NCBI GenBank assembly: GCA_910585255.1
Contig: CAJUEI010000020.1
Location: 1 to 27,508, forward strand
Reading direction: 5' to 3'
DNA: 27,508 bases
From: an uncultured Lachnospiraceae bacterium
Lineage (GTDB): Bacteria; Bacillota; Clostridia; Lachnospirales; Lachnospiraceae
Part shown: positions 8,083 to 16,737 of the stretch, one piece after another
Layout: each line of letters starts with the position of its first letter
How positions within the stretch are numbered: position 1 is the stretch's first letter
The notes under the pieces: model-generated
Seen by the model: the letters and a program-made list of their open reading frames with translations, nothing else
Databases searched by the model: none
Told to the model about the DNA's origin: nothing
Translations under genes and position numbers: made by a program

Positions 8083-9060
8083 ATGTTTCAATCTTCTATA
8101 CAAATAGGTACCACTATTCGCTACTTAAGAAAACAAAATCATCTAACACAAACACAATTAGCAAAAGATATCTGCTCTGCTAAATATATTTATAACTTAG
8201 AAAAAAACCTTTGTTCTCCTACTACAAATATTTTACTCCAATTATCTGAAAGATTAAAAGTAGATATCTACTCCTGTCATCAAGATATGTGTCAGGCAGG
8301 CTCCATTGATACTTACAAAAAACTAGAATTATTAAGTGAAATAATCGGTCGTTCCGATATTGTAACAGCCTATCACTATGCCCAGGAATGGAAAGACTTA
8401 CCTGACTTTCGCTCTGGATATCCTCTCCAATACTTACAGTATGCCTTTTCTTGCTATGCGTCTCGTCAAAAAAACTACAAAACAGCAATTCAATATGCTT
8501 TACAAGGTTTACAAGTAAAATATCCTTCTATCACAGAATCTAACATTATGACTCAAAAAAATCCTTCTTTTTCTAATATTGAATTAGCTCTTATCAATTG
8601 TATTGCTGCCAATTACTCTAAACAAGATCATCTTCTAGATGCTAATTCTCTCTTCCTCTACTTAATCGACTATTTACACCCATATACCAAACTTTTAAAT
8701 GCTGCTATTCACCAGCACTACCATTTTCATATTGCACTTTTCTGTATGGTCATAGCAAATCTATTATATATTCAGCATACCATAGGTTACACCAAAAACA
8801 GTCTTTCCTTATTAGATGAAGCAATCAATATCTGCAAACGCCTTTCATATTCCAATTCCCTATATATTTTACTAGAAGAAAAAGCCGTTTACTACTACAA
8901 ACAAAAAAATCTCTCTTTAGCAAAACAACTATTTGAACAGGCAGCCATTCTTCAACTTTATTCCCCTAAATCTAAACAATCGTCAGAAGAATATCTGCAA
9001 ACATTCCAAGAAAAATATCCAGCCTGTTTCAATACCATCATTCACCAACAAGAGATCTAA
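8083..9060 (+). CDS. XRE-HTH/TPR-type transcriptional regulator (RRNPP-like)
   Basis: 325 residues. The N-terminal XRE helix-turn-helix spans about residues 8-65 (IGTTIRYLRKQNHLTQTQLA, then a degenerate recognition helix and NLEKNLCSPTTNILLQLSERL). The remaining 250 residues are all-helical with alternating Tyr/Leu/Ala patterns and paired helices such as YHYAQEWKDL and YLQYAFSCYAS, as in TPR-type peptide-binding domains of Rgg/PlcR/ComR-like regulators. These sense short secreted peptides in other Firmicutes. No obvious cognate pheromone gene is seen within 300 bp on either side. GGAGG precedes the ATG at good spacing. It is divergent from the secreted-protein gene, a plausible target. Confidence 0.85.
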   Translation: MFQSSIQIGTTIRYLRKQNHLTQTQLAKDICSAKYIYNLEKNLCSPTTNILLQLSERLKVDIYSCHQDMCQAGSIDTYKKLELLSEIIGRSDIVTAYHYAQEWKDLPDFRSGYPLQYLQYAFSCYASRQKNYKTAIQYALQGLQVKYPSITESNIMTQKNPSFSNIELALINCIAANYSKQDHLLDANSLFLYLIDYLHPYTKLLNAAIHQHYHFHIALFCMVIANLLYIQHTIGYTKNSLSLLDEAINICKRLSYSNSLYILLEEKAVYYYKQKNLSLAKQLFEQAAILQLYSPKSKQSSEEYLQTFQEKYPACFNTIIHQQEI

Positions 9061-9100
9061 AATTTTAAACATACAATTTAACTGACAAAATAACACTTCT

Positions 9101-9334
9101 GGTCAAAACAAACAGTTTGTATGATAGGGTGAATCTTTGCAGGGGTATTGCTTCCCGCCGGCACTTAGGCACGGTCTTTTCGTGCCTTATGTGTCCGCTG
9201 CGAGGAAGCCTTAGTGCAAACGGCCCCAGCAAAGAATCACCCTATCATACAAACGTCCTGACCACCATTATCCCCAAACCTAACCACTATTTCCAACATA
9301 ATATACCCTATCATGCAAACGCCCTGACTACCAT
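9101..9334. repeat. Long inverted repeat with adjoining 30-bp direct repeat
   Basis: Arms 9115-9140 and 9229-9254 (GTTTGTATGATAGGGTGA...TCACCCTATCATACAAAC) pair almost perfectly, extended outward by TGGTCA/TGACCA. Inside is a second stem with GCTTCC...GGAAGC and AGGCACG/CGTGCCT. The right arm is also the start of a 30-bp direct repeat (9239-9268 and 9305-9334, three differences). It is non-coding and lies in the 292-bp gap between the regulator and the last gene of the large minus-strand operon. It could be a mobile element or the 3' end structure of that operon's transcript. No clear U-tract is present. Confidence 0.65.
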
Positions 9335-9352
9335 ATCCTACTATATCCCTAT

Positions 9353-10507
9353 CTACGCTTCTACCGTAACATCATCCTCCAGCTCAAACTCAACAAACGC
9401 CTCATCTGTATCCGGTTTTTTAGTCTGCCACTTCTTCACATAGCAATCTACCTTCTCCTTCATCTTCTGCCAAAATTCCTTCAAAGCCGGAAGTGCCGTC
9501 TCCAAAATCCACTTCTTCACTACCCCATATTTCTCCACAACAAAATCCTTTACATCCGTCAGCACCTCAACTGTCCGATCTCTCATCCCAATCAGCCAAT
9601 CCACCGTCTTAACCCCGCATCCAACCGAAAGTGCCGCTGCTGCCAAGATTCCAATTACCCCATATCCAAGCACTGCTGCTGCCAAGAAAAAGACCACCTT
9701 CTGCACCTTAAATACAATCACTGCTACCGCAACACATAGAAACACAGTCATTACAGCAGTCGCAATTTTCTTTAATATCTCCAGAACCTTATCCCAAGGA
9801 ATCTTCCCTAAAAATCCATCCAGCTTTGCCTTAAAAGAAGCAAAAAACGCTGCTACAGCCGCTCCGATTTCCCGTGCCCCCATTCCAGAAGAAAGCGATT
9901 CCAATTTTCCCTGCATCTGAAGAATATAAACAGCCAAAGCCATATAATATTTCTCATTCGGATTCTCATAAATCTTCTCTATCTTTTCGCATGCCTCTCT
10001 CCCAATTGTATCAAAAAATCCGTCAAACACCTCGGTATCCTCATGCAGCAAAGAAAACTCATCCAAATACTCCGCTACCAATTCCTTTAACTGCTTTAAG
10101 TCCTCTACCGTAATCTCTCCGTCCTTCTTAATACAAAAACTCTCCAATTCCTCTAAATCATATTCTGGATGTTCAGCCGCTTCTTTTGCAAAATTCTCCA
10201 TTACCCCAGCCAAAAATTCATACTGTTCCTGCACCGTTTTCTCATTTAATTTAGACTGATTTAATATCTCTACTAAAAAAGCCTTCCGATCTTCCTTCTG
10301 ATCCAACTGCTCCAATATATCTTCAAACTTCTGAATTCCACTGCAGATTTCCTCTACAGCCTTTTCTTCATCAATATTTTCTACCCGATTTGCAAGAGAA
10401 ATCCGCATATTCTCTTCCAAAGAAAGTTCCTCATTCACTTCACTTTTAATCTCTGCTGTCAGTTCCTGCAGCATCTTAATTTCATTTTCCGTAATCTTTC
10501 GGCTCAT
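9353..10507 (-). CDS. Membrane protein, paralog of the preceding operon gene
   Basis: 384 residues from MSRKITENEI; AGGAGG lies 7 nt upstream of this ATG, so the longer frame to 10579 is rejected. About 220 residues are acidic, helical and probably cytoplasmic. They are followed by a hydrophobic block (about residues 245-305) with two or three membrane segments (VMTVFLCVAVAVIVFKV, VVFFLAAAVLGYGVIGILAAAAL), a second helical soluble part, and an acidic tail FELEDDVTVEA. It shares order and spacing with the upstream 348-residue protein: ITENE/LTEAQ starts, an EDRKAF/EQRKGF element and an A-AVY-L---G-L segment before the membrane block. The two look like paralogs or heteromeric partners. Family not recognised. 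It is the last gene of the eight-gene operon. Confidence 0.85.
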   Translation of the reverse strand: MSRKITENEIKMLQELTAEIKSEVNEELSLEENMRISLANRVENIDEEKAVEEICSGIQKFEDILEQLDQKEDRKAFLVEILNQSKLNEKTVQEQYEFLAGVMENFAKEAAEHPEYDLEELESFCIKKDGEITVEDLKQLKELVAEYLDEFSLLHEDTEVFDGFFDTIGREACEKIEKIYENPNEKYYMALAVYILQMQGKLESLSSGMGAREIGAAVAAFFASFKAKLDGFLGKIPWDKVLEILKKIATAVMTVFLCVAVAVIVFKVQKVVFFLAAAVLGYGVIGILAAAALSVGCGVKTVDWLIGMRDRTVEVLTDVKDFVVEKYGVVKKWILETALPALKEFWQKMKEKVDCYVKKWQTKKPDTDEAFVEFELEDDVTVEA

Positions 10508-10568
10508 ATAGTCTCCTCCTATTCTCACATTGACAAATAATTCCCTATCTTTCCCTTTACCGCCAAAT

Positions 10569-11615
10569 CTATACTCCATTTGGCATCACTTTTGCACGGC
10601 TCTCCTCATCCTCTGTATCTCTTCGATTTCTCCACTCCGTTTTCACCGCTCCGTTTTCTTCCGAAAAGACAGCTTCTGCACGATTTTGCTGCCGTTTCTC
10701 CCTAATCTTTTTCATACACAATGCCAGTACGGTTCCAAGACCTTCGGCAAACATCAAACCACCCGCTATAAACCAGATATAAAGTGCTGTCGAAGAAAAA
10801 ATACTGATTAAAAACCCAATCTGACTAAATTCCATAGCAAATAATATCGACTCCGCCGCTATTCCCACTACAGAAGAAGTCAACATAAGAACCGCTCCGA
10901 ACGCTGCACAGATTATACCAGATACCATATCCGATACCAGCCACCCATTCTCCCAGACCTCTGTTTTATACCCTTCACAGCAAGTATACAATACCATCTG
11001 TACAGCAGAACAGATTCCAAGCAATTCTGGATACTCTCCAAACTCCTGGGGAAGCACCCCATTTAATCCGGCAAGATAAACCGCTACGGCAAATAAAAAA
11101 GCATCTTCCTTCGCTATCCTCTGTTTCAGCGAAACATCCCTATTCTGCTGCTGAAAACAAGGCTCCTGTGCTATATTTGCCATCTCCCATGCCACATCTT
11201 CCGCAAACACTCGTATCCGGTTCGAAAGCAAATTTTTTAACTCTTGCTCTGTTTTTACTGCCCGATTTCCCATATTAAAGCCAAACTCTTGTTCTCTTTC
11301 AAAAGAATCCAAAGCAAGCAAAAAGAATCCCTTTCTCTGCTCTCTGCTCATCTTCTCTGTAATTCGATCCAGCATCCGTTCCACATAATCTGGTTCTGTT
11401 ATGGCATCGTCTTCCCTGCAAAGCCGATACAACTCTCCTGCTCCCTGCCAGATTCGCTGGCAAATCGAAACTGCCATATCATAATCTAAGTTTTCACAGA
11501 CTTCCATCATGGCAGCCGCTGTATATTCCACTGTTACTTCCCGCTCTCCTATCTGTTGAATCAGATGCCTTTGAATCTGATTCACTTCTTCTTTTTGGGC
11601 TTCTGTCAGTCTCAT
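10569..11615 (-). CDS. Membrane protein of the chaperone-like operon
   Basis: 348 residues; GGAGG about 10 nt before the ATG. The first 180 residues are helical and charged (DYDMAVSICQRIWQGAGELY, EQRKGFFLLALDSFE). Then come hydrophobic segments at about 175-200, 232-262 and 268-300 (SGIICAAFGAVLMLTSSVVG, LISIFSSTALYIWFIAGGLM), and a basic/acidic cytoplasmic tail with KKIREKRQQ. No signal peptide and no catalytic motif are seen. It is paralogous in layout to the next gene and lies 66 bp after the AAA+ gene. I do not recognise the family. A membrane anchor or channel partner of the ATPases is inferred only from context. Confidence 0.85.
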   Translation of the reverse strand: MRLTEAQKEEVNQIQRHLIQQIGEREVTVEYTAAAMMEVCENLDYDMAVSICQRIWQGAGELYRLCREDDAITEPDYVERMLDRITEKMSREQRKGFFLLALDSFEREQEFGFNMGNRAVKTEQELKNLLSNRIRVFAEDVAWEMANIAQEPCFQQQNRDVSLKQRIAKEDAFLFAVAVYLAGLNGVLPQEFGEYPELLGICSAVQMVLYTCCEGYKTEVWENGWLVSDMVSGIICAAFGAVLMLTSSVVGIAAESILFAMEFSQIGFLISIFSSTALYIWFIAGGLMFAEGLGTVLALCMKKIREKRQQNRAEAVFSEENGAVKTEWRNRRDTEDEESRAKVMPNGV

Positions 11616-11681
11616 TCGATCCTCACCTCCTTCTGATAAATCCTATTATAGCAAAAAAAATTTTCTATTTGCACACTTCGA

Positions 11682-13613
11682 TTATGCAAAATCTTCCGCC
11701 TTCCTCTCCTTTTCAATCTCATAAGAAATACACTGAAACAAATATTCGTCATATTCGTTGGTTCGCTTTGGCAAATCCTCTTTTCGAAATTTGCCGGTCT
11801 CTCTGTCATAGGCAGCGAACGGAAACAGATCCAAACACCCTGCATTGGTATACTGATTTTCTAACGCCTTTAACCAAAAAGCTACAATATCTCGACTGTT
11901 TGTAATACCATAGGGCTGGCTGTATCCCCCTGTCGCTGTCCGAAAAAGTTCCCTCTGAAACTCCCGCTGTAAAATCGCTCCGCTTCGATTCTCTTGCTCC
12001 ATCCGTCTCTTTAAGCTGCGGTTAGTCAGTGTAATTAAATTTACTACATTTGCCCCGGTATAGAACAGATATTTTTTCTGTTCTTTTGCATAAGCTGTAA
12101 TTTGTTTTAAAAAGATTTGTGCACTCTCCTGATAGTCAAATTCTCCATATAACTTCCCGTTTGCCCGATTCTGTGCCTCTTTCATATGCAGTTCAAAAAT
12201 CTGAACCAGCTCCTGATAAGTAGGCATAAAAACGCAAAATCGCATATCAAAACGTCCATCCCGCAAAAGTTCCGGTCTTAAATTTGCCACACTATTGCTG
12301 GTCGCAAAAAAGAATATCTGCTTTTTATTTTCCTGCATCCAATCTAACAGTGCCGTTAAAATATTCATCTTTACATCATTACTGCCCTTTTCACTATTTT
12401 GATCAAACGTCTTTTCAATCTCGTCAATTAAAACAATACAGGGTGCCAATGCTTCAATCCGCTTTCTGCACCGCTTAAAATTCGCCTCTGAATCTCCTAC
12501 TAATCCTCCTAGCAGGTTGTCCATCCGAAACTGTACCAAAGGAACATTTCCCTCTATTCCTCCCATAAGTTCTGCTGCCTTTTTTGCAGCCTGTGTCTTT
12601 CCGCTTCCGGGCACTCCAGTTAAAAGTACGCCCTTAGGAGGTTCATTTCCGAACTGTTTTGCCTTTTCTAAGTCTAAAAACTCTTCTTTTATCTCATCAA
12701 TCCAGCTTAAAAGTCCTTCCATTCCAGCTACATAACTGCCAGGTTCTTTCATTGTCACTGTAGAATCTCTTTTTGCCTCCTCCTTTTTTAACTCGACTAC
12801 TTTTCTTTTTCTTGCCTTCCGAATCCGATTTAGATTTTCTTCTGCTCCGCTTTTATCTTTGGATCGCCCAAAAAAGCTTCCAAACTCTGCCTGCAAGTCT
12901 GCAGTAATCTCTTGAATTCCTCTGTTAGAGATTCCCTTAAAGTCTCTTACTGCTTCCTGAATCCGCTTTTGATCAATTATATCAATCTCTGCTTTTTTCT
13001 GATAAATCGTTCCCTTTTCCTTCGTATATTCCTTTCCTGCTTCAGCTAACAGATATTCTCGAATATCCTCCTCATCCATCTCCGGCACATCAATCACTTC
13101 CATCTCATTTTCAAATCCTTCTGGAAGTTTTAAGATTGGACTAATTAAAAATAATAATATAAATCTTTTATATTCCTGTTCTTCTCTCTCCGCTGCCGAT
13201 AGAAACTGTTTTAAAAAATGAGCGGCTGTCGATTCCCGAATAATATGAAAGTCATTTAATAAAAAAAATGCTGGATAAGTCTGGAAATTTACTTTTTCTC
13301 GTTCAGTACTCTCTTCTCTGTGTAAAATTCTCTCTGGAATATACTGCTGTTCCTTCAATGGAAGTATCTCATAAGCATCTACCAATACTCCATTGGTTAC
13401 AGCCACACGGAACAAAGCATCTCGATTTGCTGTCTGCAAAATCTTTCCTATTCTCCCGTCCACGCTGTTTTGCAGAATTCCTTTGATCGTATCTGCCATC
13501 TGTGTAAAGACAGACTGCAAAATTGCTCTGTCCTCTGTCACCAGATAGACAATATGTCTATGCTTTTCCATAACCATAGAAAGCCGCTTTTCAATTTCTA
13601 CCATTCTTGACAT
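11682..13613 (-). CDS. Ycf46-like AAA+ ATPase
   Basis: 643 residues from the ATG at 13613, chosen because GGGG lies 8 nt upstream; the longer GTG start at 13622 is less likely. The N-terminal domain (about 15-190) has the Ycf46-like pattern HIVYLVTEDRAIL, then FLLNDFHIIRE, and LFLISPILKLPEGFE. The AAA+ core follows: a GVLLTGVPGSGKT Walker A (about 328-340), the segment LLGGLVGDSEANFKRC, a PCIVLIDEIEK Walker B (about 391-401), a TSNS sensor 1 (about 438), and LLRDGRFDMRF with arginine-finger candidates (about 449-459). The C-terminal lid and an extra helical tail complete it. All catalytic residues look intact. It overlaps the Hsp70-like gene by 23 nt, so the two ATPases are probably made together. 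Confidence 0.93.
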   Translation of the reverse strand: MSRMVEIEKRLSMVMEKHRHIVYLVTEDRAILQSVFTQMADTIKGILQNSVDGRIGKILQTANRDALFRVAVTNGVLVDAYEILPLKEQQYIPERILHREESTEREKVNFQTYPAFFLLNDFHIIRESTAAHFLKQFLSAAEREEQEYKRFILLFLISPILKLPEGFENEMEVIDVPEMDEEDIREYLLAEAGKEYTKEKGTIYQKKAEIDIIDQKRIQEAVRDFKGISNRGIQEITADLQAEFGSFFGRSKDKSGAEENLNRIRKARKRKVVELKKEEAKRDSTVTMKEPGSYVAGMEGLLSWIDEIKEEFLDLEKAKQFGNEPPKGVLLTGVPGSGKTQAAKKAAELMGGIEGNVPLVQFRMDNLLGGLVGDSEANFKRCRKRIEALAPCIVLIDEIEKTFDQNSEKGSNDVKMNILTALLDWMQENKKQIFFFATSNSVANLRPELLRDGRFDMRFCVFMPTYQELVQIFELHMKEAQNRANGKLYGEFDYQESAQIFLKQITAYAKEQKKYLFYTGANVVNLITLTNRSLKRRMEQENRSGAILQREFQRELFRTATGGYSQPYGITNSRDIVAFWLKALENQYTNAGCLDLFPFAAYDRETGKFRKEDLPKRTNEYDEYLFQCISYEIEKERKAEDFA

Positions 13614-15645
13614 CTGCTGCACCCCTTACATAATACGGCGTTAAGCCTTCCACATAGTTTTCCAATGACTGGTAAATATTTTGGAGAATGGTAGTATAGA
13701 TTCTAGAAACAGCTTCCTGTGTTTTCTTTTCTACCTGTGCCCCTAATTTATTTAAAATTTCATTTTTATGTTCTCTAATATGATCCCGAATCTTTATCTT
13801 TTCACTTACCAATAATTCCGTATGCCAGTTAATCTCTCTTGCCCCCAAAAATCCAAACAGATTTCGTATCTTTTGCTTGGTACCTAGCAGATCGAACAGA
13901 TAGATCTGAATCTGCTTTAACTCCCCCTCAAATGCAGTTAAGATCTCTTCCTGTTCCATCATATAGTGATAATCACAATCTGCCTTTGGAAACAGCCGAT
14001 GAAAGTTTTCTTTTAATATCTGATTAAACTCTCCCATAATCCCCTCCTGCTCCATAAATTTTCCCAGATCACTTCTTACCACATCAATCGGAATATGATA
14101 CGTAATTTGAATCCAGTCATATAAGGTTTTCATAGAAGGGTCTTCTACCCAGTGATCAATCTGTTTTCTGTAGACTTCATTCCATATCTCTTCTTTGCAG
14201 GTAGCACGAATCTGTGCACTTATTTTTCCCTGTACAGCCTCCAATCTCTTTTGCATATGCCGTTTGATCTGGATTAGTTCCTGAAATTTTGTCAGTTCCA
14301 CATATCCCATATAGGCAAGTCCTCTTGATACCGAAAACCGTCTTGTAAGAGCCGGCTGTTCCAACTGAATCTGATTCTGCTCTACCTGAAAGACTTCCTG
14401 TACCAATTCCTGTACAAATGGCATTACCGTGGCACCTCCGGTTAGAATAATCCGATTAATCTTTAATTCTTCTCCGGTTTCTCTTTCTACACATCTTGCC
14501 TTAGCCCCTTTTACAAAAGCTTGTACCGCATGCCAAAAACTAGGATAATCCTGTGTATGATTGCCTCCAAAAGCATCCTCTTCATCCAAATAGCTTCGCT
14601 CTACCCGCACCGGCATTTGATAGATTGCCCGATCCATAAATGCTTGATCGATATCCCATCGCTTTCTAGAAGAATTCATATAGATCGAATAGCGATTATC
14701 GTCATAAGCCCGGGTTCCGTCCGGGCCAAAATAATCTTCCTTTTTTCTCCGCAGTCCGATGGTATGCACGCCTTCATTAAAATCAATCATAGAAACTTTT
14801 TCATTATGTCTCTCTTTTCTCTGATCTACAGAGATACCTGCACTCTCTTTTTCCAACCCTAAAAGGCAGATATCAAACATATTTTTTTCTATCATCCCGG
14901 CTCCAACCTGACGGCTGTACTCACAAAGTACTCTTCCGTCTTTTACCACTACACAGTCAAATGTACTGCTGCCTCCGTCAATTACAACAATCGTCTCCTG
15001 TGCATCCATTTCCTCCCGGTAATATTCACTTGCCATAGCCGCTTCTGCTTCCGAATAGACAATAACAGAAAGTTTTACCTTCACTTTTACTCCCGGCTCT
15101 AACTCCCATGCCTTTGCTTCTAACTCAGACAGGCTTCTCTGTAAAATCTTCTGATACTCTTTTGCATAGCTTTCCCAGGCATTGCTGGAAGGACGTCCGA
15201 CAAATAAAAATATCTCTTTCTCTTTCAATCCCCTGCAGTCTCCCAAAATAATCTTATTCTTCAAAAGATTTCGAATCAGACAAAAGAAGGTCTTTTCCAT
15301 TAGATACTGATACGTAAGTCCGCCCTCTAACCAAGCCCCATAGTGCTCCATTGCATCTTCTGGATTCTTTTTAAAATTGGTATAAATCTCTTCTGGATAT
15401 TTTATCACTTCTTCTCCAATAATCTTATGCTCATCATTATATGCCGTATAAGCCCATTTGGTATTGTAATTATCCACTGCCAAATCCTCTAACCCAAGTT
15501 CTCCATACCGCAAAGTAGCCAGACAAGCGGTTAATTCTCCTGCCCCAAAATCAATTCCTACCACACTTACTTGATCGGGATTCTTTGGTTTTACACCAAA
15601 ATATTCCCAAATTGTCTCTTTTTTCATCTCTTTCACCACTTTCAT
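13591..15645 (-). CDS. Divergent Hsp70/actin-fold ATPase
   Basis: 684 residues. The sugar-kinase/Hsp70/actin ATPase signatures are in the right order and spacing: phosphate-1 GIDFGAG (30-36), connect-1 SVIVYSEAEAAMA (193-205), phosphate-2 VVIDGGSSTFDC (220-231), adenosine motif IILTGGATVMPF (399-410) and connect-2 SRGLAYMG (440-447). About 130 residues sit between phosphate-2 and the adenosine motif with an insertion rich in charge (270-370). After 450, in place of the beta-sheet substrate domain of DnaK, there is a 235-residue mainly helical region, so it is not a standard chaperone. The start at 15645 has only a weak ribosome site; Met7 at 15627 is possible. It follows the coiled-coil pair by 18 nt, and its end overlaps the AAA+ gene. 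Confidence 0.9.
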   Translation of the reverse strand: MKVVKEMKKETIWEYFGVKPKNPDQVSVVGIDFGAGELTACLATLRYGELGLEDLAVDNYNTKWAYTAYNDEHKIIGEEVIKYPEEIYTNFKKNPEDAMEHYGAWLEGGLTYQYLMEKTFFCLIRNLLKNKIILGDCRGLKEKEIFLFVGRPSSNAWESYAKEYQKILQRSLSELEAKAWELEPGVKVKVKLSVIVYSEAEAAMASEYYREEMDAQETIVVIDGGSSTFDCVVVKDGRVLCEYSRQVGAGMIEKNMFDICLLGLEKESAGISVDQRKERHNEKVSMIDFNEGVHTIGLRRKKEDYFGPDGTRAYDDNRYSIYMNSSRKRWDIDQAFMDRAIYQMPVRVERSYLDEEDAFGGNHTQDYPSFWHAVQAFVKGAKARCVERETGEELKINRIILTGGATVMPFVQELVQEVFQVEQNQIQLEQPALTRRFSVSRGLAYMGYVELTKFQELIQIKRHMQKRLEAVQGKISAQIRATCKEEIWNEVYRKQIDHWVEDPSMKTLYDWIQITYHIPIDVVRSDLGKFMEQEGIMGEFNQILKENFHRLFPKADCDYHYMMEQEEILTAFEGELKQIQIYLFDLLGTKQKIRNLFGFLGAREINWHTELLVSEKIKIRDHIREHKNEILNKLGAQVEKKTQEAVSRIYTTILQNIYQSLENYVEGLTPYYVRGAADVKNGRN

Positions 15646-15663
15646 TTCCGTTATCTGCAGTTC

Positions 15664-16734
15664 TCAATCCGACTCGGAATCCTCCCTTCCATAGTCATCC
15701 ATTCCGATATTGGTTCCCAATACCTCTAATACTCCGTTTTTCTTAATAAATAGTCCCGGATATTTAATAGAATTCGAATTTACTGGAATCATACGCCCTT
15801 TTAATTCCGAATCGGAATATTTTTTCAATTCTTCTGCAAATAAAGGATAGATTTCATTTCTTTCCAAGAGAAATCGCACCTCTTCTGCCAGTCTATGAAT
15901 TTCCCTTTTTTCAATTTTATGTTCCCCAACAATCTCTTTTAACTCTGCCAACATCCTGCCTAGTTCTTCCACTACCTGTTTTTTCTGCAAAACAATACTT
16001 TTTAACTCTACTCTTCTCTCATCTTCTTTGATATACCGCTCTAGATTGTCAAGCGATTCCTGTGCAATCTTTTTTGCCATCTGCTCTCTTTCAAATAAAA
16101 CAGACGATTTTGGCAGTACTAGCCTTCCGTTTACAAGGGTTCCTTCCCGCTTTTTCATTACACCAACAAGCGGCTCTATAATTACATCCCAAATATAATA
16201 GTGAACCCGCTCTTGTGTCTGCCCATCTATCTCCCGATCCAATCCCATTAAAATCTGCAGTGGCAATACACTGTCATTAAAGAATTCTTCATATTTTTTA
16301 TCCGCTTCTTCCATTTCCCACAGCGTTTCCTGCAAATTTAAAAAATGTTCTGTTAAGTAAATCCGATAGTTTTTTTCTGCTGTCTGATACCGCATCTTTT
16401 CTTTTTTTAACTCTTCATTTTTCTTTTTCCAATTATTTCCCTCTTGTATCCGTTTTTCACTTAAACTTTTTATCTCCTTTTTTAGTTCCTCATTCTCTGC
16501 TTTTATTCTTTTATTTTCCTGTACAATCCTTTTCTTTTCTTCTTCTAACTGTTTTCCTACAACTCGATCTACCCCTTTTAAAAGTCTTCCATAAAATTTC
16601 TGAAACCGCTCTAAAGATTTAAATCCGCTTTGCAGTTCCGAAACAGTTCCTTCCAATTCCTGATATTTTTTTGACAACCTGTCATATTCTTCCTTTGATA
16701 CTTTTTCCCTTAAACCTTTTTCCTTTTCCAACAT
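15664..16734 (-). CDS. Coiled-coil protein, soluble member of a paralogous pair
   Basis: 356 residues, very rich in Lys/Glu. Residues about 5-130 are a long coiled coil (heptad-like KELEGTVSELQ, ENEELKKEIKSLSEK). Then comes a helical domain with LPLQILMGLDREI and VHYYIWDVIIEPLV, another helical stretch, and a C-terminal module with IPVNSNSIKYPGLFIK and LEVLGTNIGMDD. The same C-terminal module and the LQ-L-GL...YY-W-VI--P segment occur in the neighbour 16738-17628, so the two are paralogs. No transmembrane segment here. GAGG at the end of the preceding gene serves as ribosome site; only 3 nt separate the two genes. Its place before the Hsp70-like gene suggests a nucleotide-exchange or adaptor role; that is inference and no GrpE motif is evident. 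Confidence 0.88.
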   Translation of the reverse strand: MLEKEKGLREKVSKEEYDRLSKKYQELEGTVSELQSGFKSLERFQKFYGRLLKGVDRVVGKQLEEEKKRIVQENKRIKAENEELKKEIKSLSEKRIQEGNNWKKKNEELKKEKMRYQTAEKNYRIYLTEHFLNLQETLWEMEEADKKYEEFFNDSVLPLQILMGLDREIDGQTQERVHYYIWDVIIEPLVGVMKKREGTLVNGRLVLPKSSVLFEREQMAKKIAQESLDNLERYIKEDERRVELKSIVLQKKQVVEELGRMLAELKEIVGEHKIEKREIHRLAEEVRFLLERNEIYPLFAEELKKYSDSELKGRMIPVNSNSIKYPGLFIKKNGVLEVLGTNIGMDDYGREDSESD

Positions 16735-16737
16735 ACT

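Noticed and set aside
9117..9443. Plus-strand frame of 108 codons over the hairpin and the end of the operon
   Set aside because: It runs through two repeats and is antisense to the 9353-10507 gene; low-complexity Ser/Thr content, no start signal.
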